NCBI GenBank assembly: GCA_017303575.1
Contig: JAFLCL010000053.1
Span: 1-39,152, forward strand
DNA: 39,152 nucleotides
DNA from: Deltaproteobacteria bacterium
Lineage (GTDB): Bacteria; Myxococcota_A; Polyangia; Polyangiales; Sandaracinaceae
Direction of reading: 5' to 3'
The notes under the pieces: model-generated
The model's database searches: none
The model's input: the letters and a program-made list of their open reading frames with translations, nothing else
What the model was told of the DNA's origin: nothing
Made by a program: the position numbers and the translations under genes
Shown here: positions 31,588 through 39,152 of the stretch, in pieces
Numbering within the stretch: position 1 is the first letter of the stretch
How the letters are laid out: every line of letters starts with the position of its first letter

Positions 31588-32112
31588 TCACTGCGCCGGC
31601 TGCTCGTCGGGCGTGGTTCCTCCGGCCTGCTGGGCCTGCGCCGACGCGAAGGAGACGCGGATGCACTCGGTCATCGCCTCGCACTCCGCGTGGTTCGCGC
31701 CGAACGCGCCGCCGCCGCACGGGTCGGCGCGGACCGCGAGCTGACACGCGAAGAGCTCCGCGAGGTTCAGCGAGCAACTCACCTGCGAGAACTGCGTGGC
31801 CATCTGGACGAGACCCTCGGCCTCGCAGCCGCCTCCCGTGTGGACGTGCGATCCGTCGGGGCAGTCGACGTCGAGCTCCGACGGCGCGACGTGCTCCTGC
31901 ACCCACGGGCAGAGCGAGGTCGCGCTCTCGGTCGTGAGCGCGGAGACCTGGGTCGTGAGCGGCACCGGCGCGGCGGGCACCGTCGCGATCCGCGCCGTCA
32001 CGGCGGCATTCCCCACCGGCGTGCTGTCTGCCGTCGTGGTCCCTCCCGCCGAGGACGAGCCACCACCACAGCCGAGAACCAAGAGACACGCGAGACACAC
32101 GAGACGCTTCAT
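31588..32112 (-). CDS. Small cysteine-rich lipoprotein
   Basis: Lipoprotein of 174 residues from ATG 32112, with an excellent Shine-Dalgarno GGAGGT directly upstream. The leader MKRLVCLACLLVLGC gives Cys15 as the lipid site, followed by a Gly/Ser/Thr linker. The mature part has about eight Cys in a pattern (LCPWVQEHV, VDCPDGSHVHTGGGCEAEG, SCSLNLAELFACQ, DPCGGG, AECEAMTECI) like secreted disulphide proteins of myxobacteria. No enzyme motif. It is divergent from the moxR operon across a 340-base gap. Confidence 0.75.
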   Translation of the reverse strand: MKRLVCLACLLVLGCGGGSSSAGGTTTADSTPVGNAAVTARIATVPAAPVPLTTQVSALTTESATSLCPWVQEHVAPSELDVDCPDGSHVHTGGGCEAEGLVQMATQFSQVSCSLNLAELFACQLAVRADPCGGGAFGANHAECEAMTECIRVSFASAQAQQAGGTTPDEQPAQ

Positions 32113-32452
32113 GGGACCTCCGAAAAACGGCGGGACCCTAGCGCGTGCGGTCGGGGGCCGAAATAGCCCGCTCCGCTCGCGGGTTCCGAGCCAGTCACGC
32201 GTGCCTCGATCGCTTCGCCGCGCTCGAGGCACCCCAGGCTCTCTCGTCCGTGACGGTCCTTCGTCCCCGCGTCGCGTCGGCACGTTCCGCCCTCCCTCCC
32301 TCCCTCCGAACATGCCCCGCGTCTTTCGAAGGATGCCGTCGCAGACGAGAGAGCCGCGTGGCGCTATCCTCCCGCGCCCTTCGGCCCGGTCGCGCTGCGC
32401 CGCGCGCTCGGGATCGCACGAAGGCGAGCTCCACACGTAGGTCGAACACCGC
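32113..32452. other. Intergenic region upstream of the moxR operon
   Basis: 340 bases without a convincing gene. It carries the Shine-Dalgarno of the leftward lipoprotein gene, a run of three CCCT units at about 32290-32307 followed by CC, and a TAGGTC box (32438-32443) 9 bases before the moxR ATG. TATCCT at 32365-32370 is another possible -10 element. No clear -35 element or terminator is seen. Confidence 0.5.
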
Positions 32453-33478
<1,026 letters not shown>

Positions 33479-33706
33479 TTTCCCGCGCTCTGTTTCCCGC
33501 GCCTCCGGCGCTCGGAAGGGGGGCCCACAGGCCCCCCTGTGACCCCCCGCTCGTCCTTCGTCGCTTCCACGCTTCTCCTCGCGCCTTCGGCGCTGACTGC
33601 TCGGATGCCGTGCCGGCATCCTCCGCTCCCGCTGCTCCAGGGGGAGCTTCGCTCCCCCGCCGCAGGGCGCCCCGTGCTTGCTGACTTTCGGACCGGTTGA
33701 TCGCGT
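33479..33706 (+). other. Hairpin-rich intergenic spacer inside the moxR/bat operon
   Basis: Three perfect stem-loops lie here: GGGGGGCC-CACA-GGCCCCCC (33518-33537), GGATGCCG-TGC-CGGCATCC (33603-33621) and GGGGGAGC-TTC-GCTCCCCC (33640-33658). Each has an 8-base stem. No T-tract follows any of them. The region is the only non-overlapping junction in the operon, so it could attenuate transcription, set message stability, or be a dispersed repeat family. Confidence 0.6.
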
Positions 33707-34594
33707 GTGATTCCCAGAGAGCTCATCAAGAAGCTGAAGAAGATCGAGATCCGCACGGCGAGGCTCGCGAACGAGCAGCTGGCGGGCGGGTACCAGTCCG
33801 TCTTCAAGGGACGCGGCATGGCGTTCAGCGAGGTGCGTCAGTACCAGCCGGGCGACGACGTGCGCTTCATCGACTGGAACGTGTCGGCGCGCATGAACGA
33901 GACCTACGTGAAGGTCTTCACCGAAGAGCGCGAGATGACGGTGATGCTGCTCGTCGATCTCTCGGCCTCCGAGAAGTTCGGCGCGGCGGCGCGGCCCAAG
34001 GTGGAGACCGTGGCCGAGGTCTCGGCGTTGCTCGCGTTCAGCGCGATCAAGAACAACGATCGCGTCGGTCTCATCGTGTTCACCGATCGCATCGAGCGCT
34101 TCGTGCCCCCCAAGAAGGGCAAGGGGCACGTCATGCGCGTGGTGACCGAGATCCTCAACGCACGGCCGGAAGGGCGCGGCACGGACTTGTCGGTCGCGCT
34201 CGATCTGCTCGGCGGCGTGCAGCGTCGACGCGCGGTGTCGTTCCTCGTCTCCGATCTCGTCGCGGAAGACTACGAGCGCTCGCTGCGCATCGCGGCGGCG
34301 CGCCACGATCTCATCCCCATCCAGGTCGTCGATCCACGCGAAGAAGAGCTGCCCGACATCGGCCTCGCGCTGGTGGAGGATCTCGAGACGGGCGACCTCG
34401 TCGAGATCGACACCAGCGACGAGCGTGTACGTCGATCGTTCGCGAAGCGCGTCGCCAAAGAGCGCGCGGCCAGGGAGCAGTTCTTCGGACGCCTCGGCAT
34501 GGACCACGTGGTGGTGCACACCGATCGCGACTACGTGAAGCCGCTCGGCGACCTCTTTCGTCGACGTCAGCGACGCATGAAGGGCTACGGATGA
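33707..34594 (+). CDS. DUF58 protein of the MoxR/Bat operon
   Basis: Soluble VWA-like protein of 295 residues starting at GTG 33707. The DUF58 core is plain: GRGMAFSEVRQYQPGDDVRF, IDWNVSARMNETYVKVFTEE, then a VWA-like fold with MLLVDLSASEKFG (degenerate metal site) and SFLVSDLVAEDY. It regularly accompanies MoxR and the Bat VWA proteins and is thought to be part of their complex; its exact role is unknown. The next gene's ATG (34591) overlaps the TGA, so they are coupled. Confidence 0.93.
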   Translation: MIPRELIKKLKKIEIRTARLANEQLAGGYQSVFKGRGMAFSEVRQYQPGDDVRFIDWNVSARMNETYVKVFTEEREMTVMLLVDLSASEKFGAAARPKVETVAEVSALLAFSAIKNNDRVGLIVFTDRIERFVPPKKGKGHVMRVVTEILNARPEGRGTDLSVALDLLGGVQRRRAVSFLVSDLVAEDYERSLRIAAARHDLIPIQVVDPREEELPDIGLALVEDLETGDLVEIDTSDERVRRSFAKRVAKERAAREQFFGRLGMDHVVVHTDRDYVKPLGDLFRRRQRRMKGYG

Positions 34595-36768
34595 GCGCGC
34601 GCCTGATCGCGGTGCTGCTCGCGTGCGTCGCGCTGTTCGCGACGGCAGACGTGCGCGCGCAGCGGCGCGACATCTCGGATCTGTTTCCCGACACCGGACC
34701 GAGCGACGTCGACGCTGGCGTGAGCGACTCCGACGCGGGCACCGTCGAAGGCGACTCCGACGCGGGCCTCCCCGCAGTGCCCGACCTCGATCCCACCGAC
34801 GAACCGCTGCTCGATCCCGACGAGCCCTCGATCCCCGAGGACGCGATCCCCACGCTGCCCGAGGGTCACGAGCCCACGATCACCGTGCGCCTCACGCCGA
34901 CCGATGGGCTGATGACGGGCGACGTCGTCCACTACGAGCTCACGGTCGAGGTGCCCGAGGGCGACGACGTGAACCTCCCGCGGCAGACGTACGCGCCGCT
35001 CGAGCTCATCGGGCAGGACCACACCGAGAGCGTCGTCAACGGTCGTCGCCGCTTCGTGTACACGCTCGATCTGCTCGCGCTCGAGCCTGGCGAGGTCACG
35101 ATCCCCGGCCTCGTCGTGCGTGTGATCACGGCCGACGGAATCGTCGGTGCGGCGCGCACGGAGCCGCAGACGATCACGATCGGATCGCTCGTCGCGAACG
35201 AGCCCGACGCGCAGCCCCGTCCGCCGACCGAGCCCGTCGTCGTCATGCAGGACGACTACACGCTCGCGTACATCGCGGGCGCGCTCGGCCTGATGCTGCT
35301 CGGCGGCCTCATCGCGTGGCTCTTCCTTCGCTGGTGGCGTGCGCGCCCCAAGGAGCTGCCGCCTCCGCCGCCGCCGCGGCCTGCGTTCGAGATCGCGCTC
35401 GAGAAGCTTCGCGCGCTGCGACGCGAGCTCACGCCCGCGATCGCCGATGGCTCGCAGGCGCGCATCGTCGATGGCGCCTCCGATGCGCTGCGCGAGTACC
35501 TCGGTCATCGCTTCGGCTTCAACGGCCTCGAGAGCACCACCGACGAGGTGATCGCGCGCATGCGTCAGCAGCGTATGCAGGGCGTGACGCTCGCGGAGAT
35601 CACGGCGCTGCTCGGCGAGTGCGATCTCGTGAAGTTCGCGAAGGCGGTGCCCGACGAGAGCGACTGCGAGAAGGTGATCGTCGAGGCCGAGCGGATCGTG
35701 CAGCGCACGATGCACGCGAACGTGGTGTCGATCGCGCCGCCTGCGGGCGCACCGACGCCGGCGACGATGAAGGAGCCGAAGGTCGTCGATCCGGCGACGC
35801 AGCCGAAGCCGGAGAGACTGTCGACGGCCGCCGTGGCACCGACGACGAGCGCCCCCGAGCCGGATCTCGCAGCGACGACCCCGGAACCCGGAGCCCAGAA
35901 CCGGATCCCGGAACCGGAAACCGGATCCCGGAACCCGGAACCCGGAACCCGGAACCCGGATCCGGATCCCGGAACCGGATCCGGGACCGGAACCGGAACC
36001 GGAACCGGAACCGGAACCGGAACCGGATCCGGAACCGAAACCGGAACCGGGTCTTCGAGCCCAGATCCGGAAACCGGAGGAACCGGATCCCCAAGCCCCG
36101 ATCCGGGAATCGCATCCGCATCGCGCGAAGCGCCGCGCGTCATCCCCGTCACCAATCCTCCGCCTGCGCCGGACAAGGTCACCGAGGACTACTTCACGAC
36201 CAAGCCCGCGAAGGTTCCGTCGTTCGCGATCCCCGAGACCCCGGTGCCTCCACCTGCGCCACGCGACAGCGAGCCCGACGTGGCGCTGCGTGTCGATCCG
36301 GCCACGCTGCTCGCGAAGGCCGCCGAGGCGCTCGCGAAGGCTTCCGAGGCGGCCGCGAACGCTTCGGAGACCTCCACGAAGGCCCCGGAGGCCGTCGCGA
36401 AGCCTTCCGTGTCGACCGCAATCCTCGGTGGTGCGGCGCCCTCGTCGGACGAGGGCGTGTGGGACGCGCTCGAGGACGCGGTGGCGATGGATCGGCTCGT
36501 CGTGGGCGACGTGATCGCGCGCCGTGAAGAGGGCTTCTTGATCGGCCTCGGTGCAGGCGTGCACGGCGTCTTGCCCGAAGCGCAGCTCGGTGGGCTCGAT
36601 GCCGACGCGATCGTCGGGGGCAAGCTCGCGTTCCGCGTCATCTCGCTCAACGCGGGCAAGAAGCGCGTCGTGCTCTCGCACAAGGACGTCCAGGCCGCGG
36701 CCGAGCGCGCGCTCGTCGGACGCGCCACGCCGATCGGGTTCTCCGATCCGACGGGAGGCCAGCGATGA
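34591..36768 (+). CDS. BatD-like membrane protein fused to an S1 RNA-binding-like domain
   Basis: Predicted 725-residue protein that occupies the BatD position in the operon. A signal peptide (ALFATADVRAQ) is followed by an Asp-rich linker, a BatD-type beta domain at about 75-210 (ITVRLTPTDGLMTGDVVHYE), and a membrane helix at about 223-247 (YTLAYIAGALGLMLLGGLIA). A cytoplasmic helical region follows (about 265-380). A low-complexity linker of about 70 residues (Gly-Thr, Asn-Pro, Pro-Glu) comes from hexanucleotide repeats. Residues about 637-701 match the S1 RNA-binding fold: VGDVIARREEGFLIGLGAGV, HGVLPEAQLGGLD, then FRVISLNAGKKRVVLSHKD. BatD proteins are not known to carry S1 domains. The start is fixed by an ATGA overlap. 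Confidence 0.82.
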   Translation: MSARLIAVLLACVALFATADVRAQRRDISDLFPDTGPSDVDAGVSDSDAGTVEGDSDAGLPAVPDLDPTDEPLLDPDEPSIPEDAIPTLPEGHEPTITVRLTPTDGLMTGDVVHYELTVEVPEGDDVNLPRQTYAPLELIGQDHTESVVNGRRRFVYTLDLLALEPGEVTIPGLVVRVITADGIVGAARTEPQTITIGSLVANEPDAQPRPPTEPVVVMQDDYTLAYIAGALGLMLLGGLIAWLFLRWWRARPKELPPPPPPRPAFEIALEKLRALRRELTPAIADGSQARIVDGASDALREYLGHRFGFNGLESTTDEVIARMRQQRMQGVTLAEITALLGECDLVKFAKAVPDESDCEKVIVEAERIVQRTMHANVVSIAPPAGAPTPATMKEPKVVDPATQPKPERLSTAAVAPTTSAPEPDLAATTPEPGAQNRIPEPETGSRNPEPGTRNPDPDPGTGSGTGTGTGTGTGTGTGSGTETGTGSSSPDPETGGTGSPSPDPGIASASREAPRVIPVTNPPPAPDKVTEDYFTTKPAKVPSFAIPETPVPPPAPRDSEPDVALRVDPATLLAKAAEALAKASEAAANASETSTKAPEAVAKPSVSTAILGGAAPSSDEGVWDALEDAVAMDRLVVGDVIARREEGFLIGLGAGVHGVLPEAQLGGLDADAIVGGKLAFRVISLNAGKKRVVLSHKDVQAAAERALVGRATPIGFSDPTGGQR
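35882..36090 (+). repeat. CCGGAA hexanucleotide repeat tract
   Basis: A degenerate tract of CCGGAA-like units within the BatD-like gene; the purest part is six exact CCGGAA copies at 35987-36022. Units of six bases keep the reading frame, giving (Gly-Thr)n and Asn-Pro/Glu-Pro variants. The tract could expand or contract without frameshift. Confidence 0.85.
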
Positions 36769-37880
36769 AGCGTTGGCAGGAGATCCTGCTCGGTCTGGGC
36801 TGGGCGCTCTTCTTGTTGGTGCCGATCCTCTACGTGTGCGCGTGGGCGATCGAGTCCGTCTACGAGGTGCCGCTCGCGCCCGAGAGCTTCCGCTTCGAGC
36901 GGCCATGGGCCGCGCTCTTGATCCTCGCGGCGCCGCTCGTGTGGATCGCGCGCGTCATGCTGCGCGACGCCGCGCCGCGCTTGCAGGTGTCGCGCGCCAA
37001 GGATCTCGCGGCCGTGGCGCGGCCCAAGGCGCGACAGTGGATCGCGCCGATGACGGTGGGCGCGCGTGTGGTCGCTGTGATGCTGATGGCGGTGGGCTTG
37101 ATGGGCCCACAGTCGATCCACGCGCGGGAGGACACCGAGGTCCGCGGCATCGACATCGTGTTGTGCCTCGACCTCTCGCTCTCGATGCAGGCGAGCGACA
37201 TCTACCCGAACCGCTTCCAGGCCATGCAGGCGGTGGTCGACGAGTTCATCCGACGTCGTCCCAACGATCGCATCGCGGCCGTGGTGTTCGGCGTCGATGC
37301 CTACACGCTCCTGCCGCTCACGACGGACAAAGAGGCCCTCCGCGGCGTCATCGCGGAGCTCGAGCTCGGCAACATCGACGGGCAGGGCACGGCGATCGGC
37401 AACGGCCTCGGCGTCTCGCTCAACCGGCTGCGGCAGTCACGCGCGGCGAGCCGGGTGATCATCCTCCTCACCGACGGTGACTCGAACTCCGGCAACGTCG
37501 CGCCCGAACAGGCCGCCGAGTTCGCGGCGAACATGGACGTTCAGGTCTACACGGTGCTGATGGGCCAGAGCGACGAGGCGATGGTCCAGCAGGGCGTCGA
37601 TCAGGTCGGCCGTCCGATCTGGGATCGCGGGGAGTTCCCCATCAACCCAGCGCTCATGCGCCGCATCTCGGAGAGCACGGGCGGCGAGTCGTTCGTGGTC
37701 GGTGATCGCGAGTCGCTCGAGCGCAGCTTCCACACGATCCTCGATCGCCTCGAGCAGAGCGAGATCGAGGATCAGGGTCGCGTCTACGGCGACCTCTACC
37801 CCGCGTTCGTGTGGCCCGGCCTCGCGCTCGTGGTGCTCGAGCTGCTCGTCGCGTCGCTCTACCTGCGGAGGTGGCCGTGA
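36765..37880 (+). CDS. batA: BatA-like von Willebrand A membrane protein
   Basis: Protein of 371 residues with N-terminal hydrophobic segments (about 8-30, 45-65 and 92-108) and a VWA domain. The MIDAS motif is DIVLCLDLSLSMQASD (DxSxS) with a conserved Thr in GQGTAIG and Asp in ILLTDGDSNSG. A C-terminal membrane helix (VWPGLALVVLELLVASLY) follows. It belongs to the BatA group of the Bacteroides aerotolerance operon. The ATG at 36765 overlaps the stop of the BatD-like gene by four bases. It should bind BatB and MoxR-linked partners at the inner membrane. Confidence 0.88.
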   Translation: MKRWQEILLGLGWALFLLVPILYVCAWAIESVYEVPLAPESFRFERPWAALLILAAPLVWIARVMLRDAAPRLQVSRAKDLAAVARPKARQWIAPMTVGARVVAVMLMAVGLMGPQSIHAREDTEVRGIDIVLCLDLSLSMQASDIYPNRFQAMQAVVDEFIRRRPNDRIAAVVFGVDAYTLLPLTTDKEALRGVIAELELGNIDGQGTAIGNGLGVSLNRLRQSRAASRVIILLTDGDSNSGNVAPEQAAEFAANMDVQVYTVLMGQSDEAMVQQGVDQVGRPIWDRGEFPINPALMRRISESTGGESFVVGDRESLERSFHTILDRLEQSEIEDQGRVYGDLYPAFVWPGLALVVLELLVASLYLRRWP

Positions 37881-38983
37881 GCTGGTCTCATGGTGAGCTC
37901 CTGTGGCTCTTGCTCGGCGTGCCCGTGATCGCGGCGCTGCCCTTCTTCGCATCGTGGTGGCGTCAGCGCGCGGCCGCGCGCATGGGCAACGCGCAGTCGG
38001 TGCAGGCGCTGATCGTCGGTGACGCGCGACGTCTTCGCGCGGCGCGGGCTGTGATGCTGACGCTCGGCGTCACGCTCGTGGTGCTCGCGATGGCGGGGCC
38101 GCAGTACGGCAGCCGCACGCGCATCCTGCGTCGGCGTGGCGTGGACGTGATCATCGCGCTCGACTTCTCGAAGTCGATGCTCGCGCGCGACGTGCGACCG
38201 AGCCGCATCGAGCGCGCGAAGGCCGAGGTGCTGCGCTTCGTCGAGGAGCTCGACGGCGATCGTGTGGGCTGCGTGGCGTTCGCGGGCGAGACGATCGAGT
38301 TCCCGATGACGGTGGACTACGCAGCGCTCGCGCTCTTCTTCCGCGATCTCGGGCCGTACGACATGCCCGTGGGCGGCACGGCGATCGCGCGCGCGCTCGT
38401 GTCGAGCAAGCGCCTGTTCGAGCGCGCGAGCACGCGCGACGCGCGACAGGCCGAAGAACAAGAAGGGCGCCCGCGCTCACGCGTGGTGGTCCTCCTGACC
38501 GACGGCGAAGATCACGAGGGCGATCCCATCGCCGCCGCGCGCGAGCTCGCGGAGGCCGGTATTCGCGTGTACACGGTGGGCATCGGCACCTCGACGGGTG
38601 AGCCCATCCCCACGTATGCGCCGGACGGAACGTGGACGGGCTACCAGCGCGACGACGCGGGCAACATCGTGCACACCGCGCTCACCGAAGAGGCGGAGGC
38701 GCAGCTGCGTGAGATCGCTGAGATCACGGGCGGTCGCTACTACGCGGCCGGCCGCGGCGCGGTGGGCATCGATCAGATCCGCGCAGACATCCGTCGCATG
38801 CACCAGGACGAGCAGCGCTCGCGCCGGGTGACGGTGCAGGAGGGGCGCTACGCTCTCTTCCTCGTGCCGGGCTTTCTCCTCCTCGTGCTCGAGGCGCTGC
38901 TGCCCGACGCGTGGATCGGCGCGCTTCGACGTCGACGACGGCCCACCGCGGCCGAGGCGCGCAAGAAGGGACCGAAGTCATGA
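37877..38983 (+). CDS. batB: BatB-like von Willebrand A membrane protein
   Basis: A 368-residue protein from GTG 37877, chosen because it overlaps the batA stop as GTGA. N-terminal membrane segments (LLWLLLGVPVIAALPFF and RAVMLTLGVTLVVLAMAGP) are followed by a VWA domain with an intact MIDAS: VDVIIALDFSKSMLARD (DxSxS), Thr in VGGTAIA, and VVLLTDGEDHEGD. The C-terminus has another membrane helix (LFLVPGFLLLVLEALL). Composition and order match BatB after BatA. The ATG of the following gene overlaps its TGA. Confidence 0.9.
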   Translation: MSWSHGELLWLLLGVPVIAALPFFASWWRQRAAARMGNAQSVQALIVGDARRLRAARAVMLTLGVTLVVLAMAGPQYGSRTRILRRRGVDVIIALDFSKSMLARDVRPSRIERAKAEVLRFVEELDGDRVGCVAFAGETIEFPMTVDYAALALFFRDLGPYDMPVGGTAIARALVSSKRLFERASTRDARQAEEQEGRPRSRVVVLLTDGEDHEGDPIAAARELAEAGIRVYTVGIGTSTGEPIPTYAPDGTWTGYQRDDAGNIVHTALTEEAEAQLREIAEITGGRYYAAGRGAVGIDQIRADIRRMHQDEQRSRRVTVQEGRYALFLVPGFLLLVLEALLPDAWIGALRRRRRPTAAEARKKGPKS

Positions 38984-39152
38984 GATCGCCGATCACGTTC
39001 GTCTCGTTCGCGGCGTGCATGCTCGCCTCGCTCGCGTTCACGCCGCGCGCGTACGCCTGGGACTGGCTCCGCTCGGAGAACGGCCACGTGCGCGATGGCA
39101 ATGCCGCGCTGGCCGACGGCGACGCGCAGGCGGCGCAGGCCGAGTACGACCG
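38980..39152 (+). CDS. batC: BatC-like TPR protein, cut by window edge
   Basis: Starts with ATG 38980, overlapping the batB TGA. The visible 57 residues are a signal peptide (FVSFAACMLASLAFTPRAYA) and the start of a TPR-like region (DGNAALADGDAQAAQAEYD), as expected for BatC, the periplasmic tetratricopeptide member that follows BatB. The gene continues beyond the right edge. Confidence 0.78.
   Translation, partial: MRSPITFVSFAACMLASLAFTPRAYAWDWLRSENGHVRDGNAALADGDAQAAQAEYD

Noticed and set aside
33518..33537. Intrinsic terminator after moxR
   Set aside because: Strong stem but no T-tract, and the downstream genes clearly belong to the same functional set.
35882..36090. Hexanucleotide tract considered as an origin or a binding-site array
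   Set aside because: It lies wholly inside a reading frame, is in frame throughout and has no flanking replication genes.

Overview
The window is very GC-rich and densely coded. It carries many lipoproteins, Ser/Thr protein kinases and hybrid histidine kinases, plus a protein ending in a MYXO-CTERM-like tail (Cys-containing segment, hydrophobic stretch, Arg cluster). This points to a myxobacterium, probably of the Sandaracinus/Polyangiales group; that placement is inference from gene content, not from a marker gene.

Layout. (1) 1-11429, almost all minus strand: a Ser/Thr kinase cut by the left edge, a Kelch-repeat lipoprotein, rsmI, a small lipoprotein overlapping an RpoH-type sigma factor, and a surface-glycan-like block (a GT-C type membrane glycosyltransferase, two SAM methyltransferases, a 908-residue polytopic membrane protein). 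(2) 11543-14094: an unrecognised conserved-looking protein, a small lipoprotein, an RlmM/FtsJ-like rRNA methyltransferase and an exported SH3-domain protein broken by a frameshift. (3) 14162-19376: oleA and oleB, the first and last enzymes of long-chain olefin synthesis. Behind oleB sits a 2.6-kb block of two cysteine-rich lipoprotein genes, and then a second, truncated copy of the oleB 3' half. (4) 19377-20322: a small accessory stretch of unrecognised short genes. (5) 20285-24750: a signalling island with a NarL-type response regulator, a divergent small protein, and two translationally coupled hybrid histidine kinases. (6) 24808-30005: a YcxB-like membrane protein inserted beside a membrane Ser/Thr kinase (itself frameshifted), a divergent second Ser/Thr kinase with a C-terminal anchor, and a HEAT-like repeat protein. 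(7) 30093-32112: two convergent lipoproteins, one with a single CxxCH heme-type motif. (8) 32453 to the right edge: a MoxR-DUF58-BatD-like-BatA-BatB-BatC operon whose last five genes are chained by 4-base start/stop overlaps.

How the parts work together. The MoxR/Bat operon is a classic AAA+ ATPase plus von Willebrand A complex of the envelope. Its BatD-like member has an unexpected C-terminal S1 RNA-binding-like domain and a hexanucleotide-repeat linker. The OleA catalytic residues are all present with the spacing of the characterised enzyme, but oleC and oleD are not in the window.

Main unusual signals: the oleB 3' duplication, whose 13 differences in 572 bases change a single amino acid; a second, smaller case of the same pattern (a kinase 3' end repeated on the other side of the YcxB gene); the BatD-S1 fusion; recurrent TAnnnT boxes 6-10 bases before start codons, suggesting leaderless transcripts; and two single-base frameshifts that may be real or assembly errors.
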